Below are positions 12,277 to 24,059 of a stretch of DNA of 64,000 nt, one piece after another (position 1 is the stretch's first letter; each line of letters begins with the position of its first letter). A program made the translations under genes and the position numbers. The notes beneath the pieces are model-generated. The model saw only the letters and a list, made by a program, of their open reading frames with translations. It did not search any database and was not told where the DNA came from. The DNA comes from Annona cherimola (Eukaryota; Streptophyta; Magnoliopsida; Magnoliales; Annonaceae), in assembly GCA_030490835.1 (NCBI GenBank), contig CM059977.1:35051676-35115675 (forward strand). The letters are read 5' to 3'.

Positions 12277-13150
12277 ATACTTTAAATGGTTTAGTTCTTG
12301 AAAATACTATTTTAAAATTGATATTTATGTTAAACTAGTTTATTAAGATGATTTTATAGCATTTTAAGATGAATTATATATACATGATAGATTTGGATAA
12401 AAATTAATATGTTATCAAAATAAATAATTCTAAATACAATGGCGGGTAAATGTTAATTTTAATAAATGTGGGTCGCATTTTTGGTGGACTACCATCTACA
12501 CTTGAATATTTCCTCACGTGAATATAAAACGATAATTCAGCAACAGTTGGCTTAGGCCCCTCGTGAATATAAAATGATAATTTACTCCACCCATTGTATT
12601 TGAAATTGTTCATTTTATTAGCATACTAAATTTCATCTAAATGATATAAAATCAATATAATAAAAATAGTTTGATGCAAATAATTTTAAAATTATTTTTT
12701 TAACATGTAAATTATCTAAAATATAATTTACATGAATAAATTATTGTATAAAGTATTAATATATTAAGTGAATATAAGGTCATTTTGAGCCAAATGTACT
12801 ATAATTTTTTATGCATGTGTGCCATAAGTGACAATATAGTTGGCTTGAAATGAGTTCCAAATAATCATAAAAATGATAATCTACTCTACTTATTGTACCT
12901 AAAATTATTTATTTTATTAGGATACTAATTTTCATCCAAATTGGATTATATTTGTGCCCCATTGAAAAATTGTACAAATTCAACATAATAAAATAGTTTG
13001 ATGTACATAATAATTTTAAAATTATTTTTCAATATATAAACTATCTAAAAATATAATTTATATATGGGTAAATAACTATATAAAATCTTAATACATTTGA
13101 GTACATGAGGGCCTTATTTTAAGCTAACGGTATCAGGTAAGCTCTAATAT

Positions 13151-13674
13151 ATACATATAGCCGGCTTCTATACATTCCAATGTATTAATTTCCTTCGGTA
13201 CTTCTATCTAGTATAAGCTCTATTATGATGATTTTGTTAAATCTAATCCATTTAAATATAAAAACAATATCAATTAGAATTATGTGTATGTCATATCTTC
13301 TCAAATGTATAAAATGTGTATAAATTTAGAAAATCACTTGGATCTATATATCAAATGGTTTTGATATTAAATTGAGATCTCATGAATCCTTATAGTAAAT
13401 AAATCATTTTCTAATAGATTTAAAGCCACCCAAAGTGATTGTTAACTTTGAAAATGATGCAAGTTATGAGTTGAGATAATTTTTCGTATTTAAATAAAAC
13501 AAATAGTAATACAATTGGTAGATTAGATTTAACAAAATCATCAATATAGGAATTAAATTAGCTGGGTGTACCAAAATAAATTAGTACATCTAGATGTATA
13601 AAAGCTGAGCTCATATATGTGTGTGTATGTGTGTGTGTGTGTCTATGTATATAAAAGAAATAATCTTATTGTTC
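13151..13674. other. AT-rich DNA with a TG microsatellite
   Basis: A (TG)n-like run lies at about 13616-13643, immediately left of the gypsy LTR. No gene or intact repeat element is recognised. Confidence 0.4.
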
Positions 13675-14304
13675 TGTCACTTTCATACCTTATATTTCGA
13701 GTCATTTTTACATGAAAATTTAGATAATCATAGCAATTTAGTTGAATATCGATTGGTTTGCTTACTTATGTACGAACACTCACGAATGATGTCATTTGTG
13801 CAAAATAGGAGAATTACGTGCGAAATCGATGTCATAGATCCTAGATAATTTCATTCTTTGAATTTCAATCTTTGCTCAACATTCTTAAGACTTGAGGGAT
13901 GCTTGGTAGTTGATATTTTTCTGGGATTTTGAAATGGGATGGGGAGTAAAAAATAAAATATTTTGAAAATTGTATGATTGATAGAAAATAATAAAGGTAA
14001 TTTGAAATAAGTAGAATTATTGTAAGGACAAATGATTGAAACGTATGAATAAAAATAGAAAAAAATATGATTATTGATGGAGTAAATGACTATCTTGTGA
14101 AACATGCCCCACCCATGCCATGGTTTCCCATACTTGGAAGATACTAAATCTCCCCTTGCTTTTCTTCTTTCTATTGTCTTCTTACTTTCTCTCAAAATTT
14201 ATTATAAAGTATTTAAAATAAAAATGTCTAAAGTCCTGAATTTCCTATTGGGTCAATCTTACTAATACTATGGTCGTGGTGCACTTGTTGATAGACACCT
14301 AATA
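13675..14304 (+). repeat. Left LTR of the gypsy element
   Basis: It begins TGTCACTTTCATACC and ends GATAGACACCTAATA. Bases 13675-13845 align with 19555-19710, and about 14138-14304 align with 21120-21303. Relative to the right LTR it lacks about 950 bases (the counterpart of 19720-20660) and carries a MITE at about 13893-14137. Confidence 0.7.
13893..14137. mobile_element. Family D (Tourist-like) MITE in the left LTR
   Basis: The interior matches the element at 24691-24961: AAAATATTTTGAAAATTGT, a GATTGATAGAAAATAATA-like block, an AATAAGTAGAATTATT-like block and GATTGAAACGTATG. The ends are degraded (GGGATGCTTGG on the left, CCATACTTGGA near the right). It is absent from the right LTR, so it arrived after the retrotransposon inserted. 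Confidence 0.65.
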
Positions 14305-14884
14305 AGTATTTTGACATTGTCGCTAGAAAATTCAATTTTACTATGGACTATGTATGTAGACACATTCTTTCTTCCTTTTCTATTATTATCTTTTAATCTT
14401 CTTTCTGTATGATGCTTTATTTCATAATTGGTTCATTAATAGTTTATACACCCACATACCCAAAGTTTTGTCTAACAAGTCGCTTAATAACCTTTTGTTG
14501 CAGATCTTAAGATCGACCGAATTTTCTAGAGAAAAAGTTCAAGAGTATTGACAACAACAATTTTCTCAATAGTAAATTTCACATGAGTCAGAAACCATGG
14601 TAGACCAAAAAATCCAAAATAGCAAGTGACCAACAAAAAATAACAACCCACCACGAAGGTTGATGTTGAGTGACCGGAACCGGCTAAACCCTCAAGATTT
14701 TTGATCGTGCATCATTGAACCCGAAGTTGGAGTACGAAACTTTGAACTCAAATCGGGGCTTATATAAATGGTCGAACAAGCCCAATTCATAGGACTTCTA
14801 TATGAAAACTAACGTCCATATCATGAAGTTCCTATAGTTGTGTAACACAATCAAGGCCCAAGGAGTCTTAAAAGAGATGATTCA

Positions 14885-15330
14885 CTTTCAGTTCTTCCCT
14901 TTCTCTCTACGTGATAGGGTAAGCAAGTGATTCATCTATTCACCACTTGAATCCTTTTCCACATGGGAAGAACTCTCTCTTGCATTTCGGAAGAGATAAT
15001 CTCTTCCCACCATCAAAGACTAAAAAAATCAAGAACGAACTCAACGATTTCCTACGACAAGATGGCAAGTCTCTTTATGAAGCTTAGAAAAGAATGAAGG
15101 ACTTGCAATGTCAATGTCCTCATCATGACATTCTTCAAGATGACCTAATCAAGAATTTTTATAATGGCCTAGACCGATCTACCCGAAACCAAGTCAATTT
15201 AGCAACCAATGGGTGATTTATGAGGCTAACTGATGAAGAAGCCCTCGAGCTTGTAAATGATCTCACATTACACGACTTTCGATAGGGAGAAATTCGTGGT
15301 TCTTCAAGGAGAGGCGACCTATATGAAACG
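14885..15330 (+). pseudogene. gypsy gag remnant
   Basis: Broken frames resemble the retrotransposon gag domain, the capsid-like part that packages element RNA. Seen in order are LPFLSTR- (usual family form LFPFSLRD), MGRTLSCISEE, the block ending in a NGL-like FIMA/TDLP segment and a LMKKPSSL segment. Several in-frame stops and frame changes are present, so no protein can be made. Confidence 0.6.
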
Positions 15331-16128
15331 ACATCCTCAATACACTTGCTACAAGGTAGATTAGTTACTGAGTGGAAGAAAACTTGAAAGCATTGAACGC
15401 GGCACAGGACCATCACATTCTATCTCTTGTGAGATATGCGGAGCATTGCATTAACAACCAAATGTAACTTTTATGTCTAGGAGAACTCAAGTGAGAAAAT
15501 TTATGCAGTCAACAACTAATTTAACACTTGTCGCTTTAGTAACCCCTATTCCAATACTTACAACCTTAGATGGCAAAACCACCCAAATTTTTTATAGTCT
15601 AATCAATAGCCAACATCTCAGAATTTTTCCAAACAAGAGATCGTCTGGCTTCTGGCAAAAGAATTCAAATCCCTTTCCTTACCAAAATCAACTTGTTTTG
15701 ACTGCACCACCATAAAAAATCAAATATTGAAGCCCTCTTAGAAAATCTCGTCCTGTCACATAAGAAAATTGAAGAGTTGATGATGCAATAGCTTAAAAAA
15801 TAAGAGCAAGAATTGAGAAATTATCAACAAATGTTGAGCAATTGCAAACTTAGACTAAGATGCTTGAAAACCAGATTACTTAACAAGTATCCAATTCCTC
15901 GTATAGAAATTAGGGTAAACTCTCTAGTCAACCCAAGGTTGGAAGCGAATACAATTACTCTTTAAAGTGGGAAGCAGCTTGAGCTAGCTCAAACAAAAGA
16001 AAAAGAAGCTAGCAACAAGCCTAATAAAAATCAAAAGCAAAATGAGGTATCAAAACAAAAACCAGCACCTGAGGTGGAAAAGCCTTATGTCTCACCTCTA
16101 CCATATCAGCCTTCTTTGTCATTCCCAC

Positions 16129-16162
<34 letters not shown>

Positions 16163-16164
<2 letters not shown>

Positions 16165-16538
16165 ATTCTGTTCCGGTGCAGCGACACCGGAACAGCGGTG
16201 CAGTGGGCCCAAAATGGGCCCCACATGATCATGAAATCATGATCTACTCCACCCATTGTATTTAGAATAATGTATTCTATAATCATACCAATTTTCATCC
16301 CAATCAGATACTTTAAAGTTGTTATTTACATCAAACTATTTTATTACGTTGGATTTGTACCATTTTCAGATGGGGCCCATATACATATCTGATTGGGATG
16401 AAAATTGGTGTGGTAATAGAATACATTATTCTAAATACAATGGATGGAGTAGATCATGATTTCATAATCATGTGGGGCCCATTTTGGGCCCACTGTACCA
16501 CTGTTCCGGTGCAGCATCACTGCACCGGAACAGCTCCC
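16163..16538. mobile_element. Palindromic MITE inside a TA microsatellite
   Basis: This 376 bp family A element has long inverted repeats. The outermost blocks are CTGTTCCGGTGCAG on both ends, each followed inward by a second CACCGGAACAG copy and then CAGTGGGCCCAAAATGGGCC; arms of about 150 bp continue through CCCATTGTATTTAGAATAATG. It is flanked by (TA)n on the left (16131-16162) and right (16539-16554). It interrupts the gypsy coding remnant between sequence encoding LPYQPSLSFPQ and sequence encoding MPNYRNSS. This is the best-preserved family A copy in the window. Confidence 0.9.
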
Positions 16539-16926
16539 TATATATATATATATATGCCAAACTATAGAAATTCATCTTGACTCTAAACAACTTATTTGTC
16601 AATGTTTCATTCATTGATATGCTCTATCAAATGTCAACTTATGCCAAGTTTCTGAAAGAGATTTTGCTTAACAAGCACAAACTTGAGGAGCATGGGATAG
16701 TGATATTTACTAAAGAGTGCAATGCTATGTTGTAGAACAATATTCCACAAAAGCTCAAGGACCTAGGATGTTTTTCTATCCCTTATCTTCTTAGTGATGT
16801 GTAAGTAGATAAGGCTTTGTGTGACCTTCGAGTGAGTATAAGCCTAATCCCTCTTTTCGTTTGTGAAAAATTAACTATGAGTCATCTTAAGCCACATCGA
16901 TGTCATTGCAACTAGCATACCACTCC

Positions 16927-17115
16927 ATCAAATATCTTGTGGGCATCATAGAGCATGTGCCACTGAGGGTCGAGAAATTTTTCATTCCTATGGATTTCGT
17001 TGTGTTTGATATGGAGGATCATTAGATCCCAATCATATTAGGAAGGTCATTTTTAGCAACAACCAACACCATTATTGACATGAAGCATGGAAAGTTCACA
17101 TTAGTCGGAGACAAG
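16927..17115 (+). pseudogene. gypsy aspartic protease remnant
   Basis: The translation reads HVPLRVEKFFIPMDFVVFDM, then a stop, then IPIILGRSFLATTNTIIDMK. The IILGRxFLAT block is characteristic of retropepsin-like proteases of Athila-type elements. The in-frame TAG between the two parts makes it inactive. The N-terminal part with the catalytic Asp is not recognised. Confidence 0.7.
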
Positions 17116-17865
17116 ATAGTGGAGTCAAGTTGTTCTCAACACTAAAATACCCTTCTCTTAAGAATTTTTGTATGCGAATTGACATGATCAGGGGGCGCAT
17201 GGAATAAAGAGGGTTTGGATGGCTCTATGGATTCATATCTAGAGGAGGAACAACTGAGAATTTGAATCAAGAAATCACTGAAATTGTTACATCATCTGAA
17301 ATAAAAAAATCACCATAAGAATTGAAATATGAAGAATGGGAAAACCATGATAACACAATGTTAACAAATTTTTCTCCTTCTTGTCAATCTCTTAATAATG
17401 ATTGTTATGGCTTATTGATAGAAAAAATTTGCAAGCAAAAGATGAAGGGTGTAAGCAAATTTGGAGGCAAGAAAAAAAATTAAATTTATACAAAAACAGA
17501 GGTTGGCTAATTCATATGAGTAGCTGCAGTCAGGCTGAGGACTATAAACTAAGTGCTGCTTGGGAGGCAGCCCAATATTTGTTTTAAGGAAGTAGTAGTT
17601 TTCTCTATTGCTTTTATTTTGTTTCTTCTAGGTTTTTGATACTTGTTCATATGGAGTTTCTGTCGTTGTTTGTATAGATTAGTTTGAGAAAGAATACGAT
17701 TAAAAAATCTCAATACTTTAGTAGGGAAGTTGACAACTCACTGTGCTTGAAAATACTTATTTTATTCTTGTATGCTTGATATTTAGCTAGGAGCTATCTA
17801 CTTGTCCTAGACATGAGGACAACGTCAATTCTAAGTGTGGAGATGCTAATGCATTGCATTATTGC

Positions 17866-18057
17866 TTTGAATGTTTATCATATTATTGATTAAAAAAATT
17901 TGTCGTATATGCATCAACACTGACACAGGACAGATATGAACCCCATATTCAACTATTGTGATTTGAATATTTATCATATTTTTGAGGAAAACTTTTGTCG
18001 TGTATGCATGGGCATTGACACAAGACAGATTAGGACCCCGCGCAAACTCTTAGAATT
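17866..18057 (+). repeat. Imperfect ~97 bp tandem duplication
   Basis: Two units begin TTTGAATGTTTATCAT (17866) and TTTGAATATTTATCAT (17962). Each continues through a TTTGTCGTxTATGCAT block and a GACACAxGACAGAT block. The duplication lies in the non-coding 3' part of the gypsy interior. Confidence 0.7.
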
Positions 18058-18837
18058 CCTTAAGTAGAACAAATCTGGGACTTTTGAAAAAATTTGAATT
18101 TGGTAGATAATTGGACTTTCGTAAGATATTAAATTCATTTTTGAGCATATACTTATTGAAAATACACATATTATGATCCTAAATCACTTGACAAAACTAA
18201 CATGTCAAGGCACTAATTCTACTTTATTAAAACTTATAGTAATTCTTTCTAATTTGTCGAAGAAAATTTTAATACATTCAATGTATAAAGTAATAGAGAT
18301 AGTTTTTCCCATATACATGAAAATTTGACTCAGGTTAAAGAATTTTCAAAACTAATGCTCTACTTAACTTGTCCACAAAAAACAAGTGAGACATTCTTTA
18401 GTCTAATAATGAGCCTAGTTCTGAATAAATTACATTTTGATTGCCCCACATTGAGCCTAAAATTAAATTCTTTTCTAACCCTTACTTCCCATTGTGTGAA
18501 TTGAATCAACATTAAATTTGAATATTGAACTAAAAATCATAATGGGGATTAAAGGTAGCAACATGCTTGGTGCATTATTGAAAAAAAAATTTGAAAAAAT
18601 TTTCCCTAGATATCCTAAAATATGGTAAGGGAAATTAATGCCAATTTTGATTTTAAAAAAATATAAAAAATTAAAGTAAGGTAATACTAGGCTATTAAAA
18701 AGAAAGAAAACATTAAGTGTAGGGGTTATGTATTTCAAGCTCAAGTCAATTTAAAGGCGATTCAATTTTAAATCTCGCTTTTGGTCCGAACCTACCTTTT
18801 ATCCTATCAAGCCCTTACGATTCTCCAGAGTAGTTGA

Positions 18838-18844
<7 letters not shown>

Positions 18845-18876
<32 letters not shown>

Positions 18877-19067
18877 ATGAAAACGGTCACCCCCTATCCC
18901 CTCTCCCCACCACTATGATGGGAGGATGGGATAAGAGAGCCCGAGCAATTCATTGCCAAAAAATTATCTGTACACAGTTTTTCCAAAAGAACAGGAGGAG
19001 GATTGTCCCACCATTCCTGAGAAACCAAAAAAGACATAGATACATAATCTGGAAGTTTGGAACCGGA
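18845..19067 (-). mobile_element. 5'-truncated L1 LINE fragment, 11 bp target duplication
   Basis: On the minus strand this encodes the extreme C-terminus of the same kind of L1 as at 28437-32175 (a WWDNPPPVLLEK-like tail), then a 3' UTR including CAATGAATTGCTCGG, and ends in a poly(A) tail of about 30 bases (T-run 18843-18875). The duplication TTGAGAGAGTT lies at 18834-18844 and 19068-19078. It inserted into the gypsy interior. The pure tail and exact duplication suggest a recent event. Confidence 0.85.
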
Positions 19068-19554
19068 TTGAGAGAGTTAGTAGAGGAAATTTGGACTACA
19101 TAATGTAATGAGATATGTGTGGGATTTTTTAACTTATATATTTCTATGATACTGTCCTCGAAAAATTGATTAAATATGTGTATTGAAATAACAGAGATAA
19201 AAAAAATGAAGAGCTACTAAGAGAATTGAGAGTTTTTGTTGTGAAAATTTTGAACTCCTACTATTTGAAAGTGAAAATGGTGGTAGTGTATATAGAATTA
19301 GTTGAGTGAGATAAGATTTTAATGAGATTTTCAATAAGTGCAATGCTTTGAGATTTTGTTTAACAGTCTCATTGGATAACTGGACATTTGATTCTTAATC
19401 CTGATAATTTGTGTGATGTTGGCCTACACGAGAATTCGTTCACTTTTTGTTCTAAATTTTTGAAGACCTGATTCTTAAATCGGTTGATTTGACTTGGAAC
19501 TTTTCTGTGTTGGCTTGATTACAAACTAGAGTTCAAGTGTGGAAAAATATTTTG

Positions 19555-21303
19555 TGTCACTTTTGTACCTTACATTTTGAGTAATTTTTGGATGAAAACT
19601 TGGATAATCATAATGATTTCTGTCGAATATCAATTGATTTAACTTAGTTATGTACGAACAATTATGATCGATGTTATTTGTACAAAATAGGTAATTATGT
19701 ACAAAACCAATGTCAAAGATGATGATTTCAAATGCTAAGATGGAAAGTGGAACTTAAATACGAAATCAAGGTGTAATTGGAAGGAAAACAACAAGCAACA
19801 CGGTTTAAAATGTGCCAAAAATAGTTACAACATGATTCAGAGAGTTGTCAGGCTAAAAGATTATAAAACTCGGAGCAAAAATACACCATCCAAAGAGCCA
19901 CATGGTTTGAACCATGTGGCCCCTTGAGACTGCAGATTCAGTCCATGTTGGACTTCGTTTATATATTTTTTGAGATACGTTTATATAAATACTTAGTTGT
20001 TCATGACCTAGAGCATCTTAGAATGTGTTTTGAGTTAGGCTTAAGGTTCAAAGTGAGAGAAACTCAAGAACACGATGAGAGAATTGAGGCGAGGCATTGC
20101 TTGGAGTTATTAATCACCACTGAATCTTCCAATCCAATAAGCTTTCTTTTCTTTTGATTTGATAGATTTATTTGTGATGGATATTAAATATAATATTGTG
20201 TTGTGTGTTGATTTTATTATAAATATGTCCGGCTAAACCCATAGGATTTAGGATGTAGCGTGTGACCTATGTACTGGTGATATTTTTACTTGTTTATGAA
20301 GAATTTTTGTGTTAATTTGATATCTTATAATCTTAATGCTCGCTTTGTATATGAGCTTACACTATGTCATGATTTCACATAGTATGTCAGGGAACCAAAA
20401 TGTGAAAGTCTAATATACAATAATTAAGATATTAAACCTAAAAATTTAGATCATGAGAATAAACATGATGATCTTGAGGAATTGTTTGAACTGTCATGAA
20501 ACTTAATTGACTTAATCTCATGAGAATAGGTGATTATGAATGTTAATATACGTTTTGTATGCCTCAAGAAAGGATTTAAGATTAACTTAGGATTTATTCT
20601 CCTTTAACACAATGTATCTAGATTAAATAAACGAACCAATTATCCTCTGCAGAGTGTTACATGAAACCTAGATCTTAGATAATCTCATCCTTTGATTTTT
20701 AAGTTGACGAATGATCTTTTCAGACCGGTCGGAAATCCGGTGATTTCCGACCGGTCAAAAAATATTTATTTTTTATTTTTTTTTTGAAAATAATTTTATA
20801 AACTTGTTAATCTAGTTATATTTAATTTATAAACCAAGTTTTATCATTTTTGGATATGTCTATATATTTATTTTGGATTTTTAAATACAGGGGTATTTAA
20901 GTCATTTTAATAATATTTAAAATGACTTAAATACCCCTGTATTTAAAAATCCAAAATAAATATATAAACATATCTAAAAATGATAAAACTTGGTTTATAA
21001 ATTAAATATAACTAGATTAACAAGTTTATAAAATTATTTTCAAAAAAAAAATAAAAAATAAATATTTTTTGACCGGTCGGAAATCACCGGATTTCCGACC
21101 GGTCTGAAAAGATCGGTGCTCTTTTAAGTTTTGTTCAACCTCTTGAGACTTGTTTTGCTTCTTTCTATTTTTGTCTCGCTTTCTCTTTAAATTTGTTATA
21201 AAGTGTTTACAATAACAATTCTAAATTCTCAAATTTTTTATGGGATCGATCTTATTAAATACTACAATCTATGGTCCGTGCACTTGCGAATAGACACCTA
21301 ACA
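19555..21303 (+). repeat. Right LTR of the gypsy element
   Basis: It begins TGTCACTTTTGTACC and ends GAATAGACACCTAACA. Without the 402 bp foldback element at 20713-21114 it would be about 1.35 kb, a normal length for this type of LTR. It is the more complete of the two LTRs. Confidence 0.7.
20713..21114. mobile_element. Foldback element with GACCGGTC palindromic ends
   Basis: The arms run from GATCTTTTCAGACCGGTC (20713) to GACCGGTCTGAAAAGATC (ends 21114) and are nearly perfect over about 195 bp each, with almost no spacer near 20910. Inside the tips is a second palindrome, GGAAATCCGGTGATTTCC. The AT-rich arms resemble the Mutator-like foldback family at 11905 and 29072, but the tips differ. 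Apart from the GATC at the edges no clear target duplication is seen. It lies in the right LTR only, so it is younger than the retrotransposon. Confidence 0.85.
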
Positions 21304-21668
21304 CCTATTAGCTTGGGCTAAGCAATAATTTACTTAGTTCATTTCTAAAAATTCATTTAAAATTTTTTTCATACACTTGTTTATTTAAGTATAATTTAAT
21401 ATATAAACTAAGTTTTACCATTTTTTGTTATGTGTATGTATTTTTAAACACAAGGATATTTAAGCCATTTTCAATGGTGGAAAATGGCTAAAATACCGTT
21501 ATGTTTAAAAATCTAAGAAAAATGTGTACACATAGCCGAAAATGTTAGAAACTAGATTTATATGTTAAATACATATATTAACAAGTTTATGGGAAAAAAA
21601 AATTTGAAGTAGATTTCTTAAGGTAAGTTAAATAATTCATTACTTAACCTGAACTAACAGGATTATTT
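21304..21668. repeat. Foldback MITE, CCTRTTAG-ended subfamily
   Basis: The left end has CCTATTAGCTTGGGCTAAG and the right end has CTGAACTAACAGGATTATTTC, imperfect inverted repeats. The centre carries the same AT-rich fold seen in the Mutator-like foldback family. Relatives lie at 43626-44313 and 47494-47781. Confidence 0.55.
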
Positions 21669-21984
21669 CTTTATATATACGATGCCCGATTTTATACAAT
21701 ATACTTTATTCATTTTTATTTTATTTTTATTCCATCTTTTAATTTTTTCTTCGTGAATATGTTTTTCTAAGGGTATTCAATCAATATGCCAAGTTTTGTT
21801 ATTTTATAATATTTTTACATATTTATTTTTTATTTTTAAAAAATTAAATTTTTTTAAGAGGTGAAAAATGAGCTATATGCGCCTAAAATTGATGATTTTG
21901 CAGAAGATTGCATTATAACTATAAGTATGGTGTAATTTGTCCGCATAGGAACATGTCTCATATATATAGAAAAATAATGTTGTA

Positions 21985-22325
21985 CATTTACATGTACCAT
22001 AAGTTACATTATATTTGGCTCAAAATGGGCCCTACATTTCTTAAATGGATTAATACATTATATAATTATTTATCCATGTATGAATTATATTTTAGAGAGT
22101 TTACATATTAAAATAATAACTTTAAAATTTTTATTTACATCAAAATATTTTATTACGTTGATTTTGTATCATTTTCAAATAAGGTCCATACATGTATTCA
22201 ATTTGGTTGAAAATTGCTATGCTAATAAAATAAAAAAAAATTAAATATAATGAATGGAGTAGATTATAATTTTATGATCATCTAGGGCTCATTTTGAGTC
22301 AAATATATCATAAATGTATATGGTT
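21985..22325. repeat. Family A MITE copy
   Basis: It starts at a GTACCATAAGTTACATTATA block followed by GGCTCAAAATGGGCCC and ends at GGCTCATTTTGAGTC, with the family's internal blocks. Both sides run into short TATATA stretches (21959-21966 and 22334-22340). Confidence 0.65.
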
Positions 22326-22344
22326 AGAACTCATGTATATAGGC

Positions 22345-22860
22345 CCACTTCTATGTACCAGAGTCACAAAGAAGCAATCCTATGAAATGCACTTAAATTC
22401 TAAAATTTTGATGCTTGATTGAAAATCTATTCCATTCATTGGATTTAACATTATTTGTTTAGTTAGAAGATTAAGTTTCATCTCAAACAAATTTGTGCAT
22501 GAGCCAAATTTACTAAAAAGTATATATATCCATGTGTAAATTATGAAAAATCTTTAAATCTATTTATACATATATTGAAATATAATAACACTTTATTGAA
22601 GCATTTTTCCACATAGAAATAATATTTTAGATGATTTAGATGTTGAAAATACAACTTTTAAAATCAATATTTATATTAAACCATTTATTCCTTTGATTTT
22701 ACACATGTGTAGATAGGGCCCATGCAAAGTGATACTAAACAAATGAAAGTGTTTATAAGAAACTATAAATGGTGCTAAATACAATAGATTGAGTAAATTT
22801 TCTAACAACTCTGAATATATTTTTTAAAAAAAGGGTTACATAGAATAGGGTTTATATATA
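22345..22860. repeat. Family A2 MITE, uninterrupted copy
   Basis: This is the intact relative of the element split by the RTE at 1170-4382. The segment around 22526-22555, reading TATATATCCATGTGTAAATT, corresponds to the RTE target site without the insertion. The right end carries GGGTTACATAGAA next to a TATATATA run. Confidence 0.65.
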
Positions 22861-24059
22861 TATATAGAACATAAAAGAATGAGAAAACGCTTGTGAGTTC
22901 CCAATTTTTTTCTGATTAATGTGATTTATTATTTTTTAATCCATACCAATAAGAAATGAGTAGGTAAAGTCATCCTCTTAATTAGAGGTAACTCAAATTT
23001 ATCTGGATTGCGTCAACATTGGTTTTGGGTTCCATTTTTTATGTGCACACAAATTTGACAGTTGACACTCTGTGGAAGGCCCAGTAAAAGTATTGACACC
23101 ATATGAGTTTTTAAAGTTTTGTATTTTAAACTTTTATTTCCAGCAAAGAAATTATTCCGAATTTAAAATTACTTAGTTACAATTTTTTTAAAAAAAAATC
23201 TTGAAACCAATAATTAAAATACCATTTAGTGAAAGTTACAGAACGAATTCATATGATATTCGGTGGTGACACCAGGAAACGGGATCCTGGGAAACTTCCT
23301 ATGATGGTTTTAGCACATAGTGACCGAATAAACAAATTCAAAATTACCATCGGGTTTTAACTTGCATATTTAATTAAGATATATGAATGTCACATTGATA
23401 AAAATAGAGTGATTTGCAAATATAGTCACTTAGTTTGACCATATTTACAAATATACCTCCATAGTTTCAAAAATTGCAGATAAGTCCAACATAATTTAAT
23501 TATAATTGTAAATGTACCCATGCCTATATGGCGCCATTACTATACCGTTCCGACATGACAGTTAAATTGTGATCCGTGGAAATTTACAAGGAACCGATCC
23601 CATGGAATCACTGCCGATTTTTCTATTTTTTTTTTTCCAACATTGATCAGTAATTGCGTGCATATAAATGTAAATAGTTTAACTTAGTTAATGTAATAAT
23701 AATAAAAAAGTACTCAATTAGGATATAGGCATTAATTATAGCTTTCTTGCATTGCCAACTAATCTTGCCTTCATAATCAGTGACCTCGATTAATATTCTG
23801 GATTTAGTGGGTAGTGTATGATGGGTTGTGACTTGTGATAACATAGGCAGACACATGGAAAGCTGCTTTATATTTTTATATGTTTTTTTTATATATATAT
23901 AGAAGTATAGACCCACCTTATATCAGTTTTCTTAATAATTTTTACTTTTTGAAATTAAAAAAATAGGCATGGATGCATGATCCAGACGGGCACATGTATC
24001 CATGTTCATTTTTTACTTTTAAAAATAAATAAGCCCAGTGACTAGTATTTTATCATTTA
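22861..24059. other. Repeat-derived and AT-rich DNA, no gene
   Basis: A degraded fragment of the Mutator-like family seen at 59262-59733 lies at about 23400-23560 (CAAATATAGTCACTTAG and a CAAATATACCTCC block). The rest shows no coding exon. The minus-strand frame at 23647-23916 has no recognisable domain. Confidence 0.4.

Larger units (their letters stand above)
10050..13150. repeat. Pile of family A MITE copies, with nested insertions
   Basis: At least seven related AT-rich copies lie end to end in both orientations, at roughly 10050-10375, 10440-10720, 10795-11395, 11410-11780, 11790-12490, 12560-12830 and 12835-13150. Shared blocks are GGGCCCCACATGATCAT-like ends, CCCATTGTATTTAGAAT, TTTTCATCCAAATTGGAT, AAAATAGTTTGATGTAAATA and AAATGATTGTATAAAATATTAATA. 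Their outer ends repeatedly meet short TA runs. One copy is split by a SINE (11034-11279) and another by a Mutator-like MITE (11905-12276). No gene is present. Confidence 0.75.
13675..21303 (+). mobile_element. Decayed Ty3/gypsy element (Athila-like), non-autonomous
   Basis: Two related LTRs flank a degraded interior: 13675-14304 and 19555-21303. Just after the left LTR, about 14305-14335 corresponds to the conserved leader that in Athila-like elements follows the LTR (TTTTGACATTGTCGCTAG here). The interior holds gag-like sequence (14885-15330), a gag/protease linker, a protease remnant (about 16927-17115) and a TCTAAGTGTGGAG block (17831-17843) like that seen in the family. No reverse transcriptase, RNase H or integrase motif is found in 17150-19550. 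The element has been hit by a MITE (16163-16538), an L1 fragment (18845-19067) and a foldback element (20713-21114). No target duplication could be fixed. Confidence 0.75.

Noticed and set aside
16021..16265. Overlapping frames encoding a YIYIYI tract
   Set aside because: They are translations of the (TA)n microsatellite and of the MITE and gypsy sequence around it.
18845..18875. Poly(T) run as a terminator or structural feature
   Set aside because: It is the poly(A) tail of a minus-strand L1 fragment with an 11 bp target duplication.
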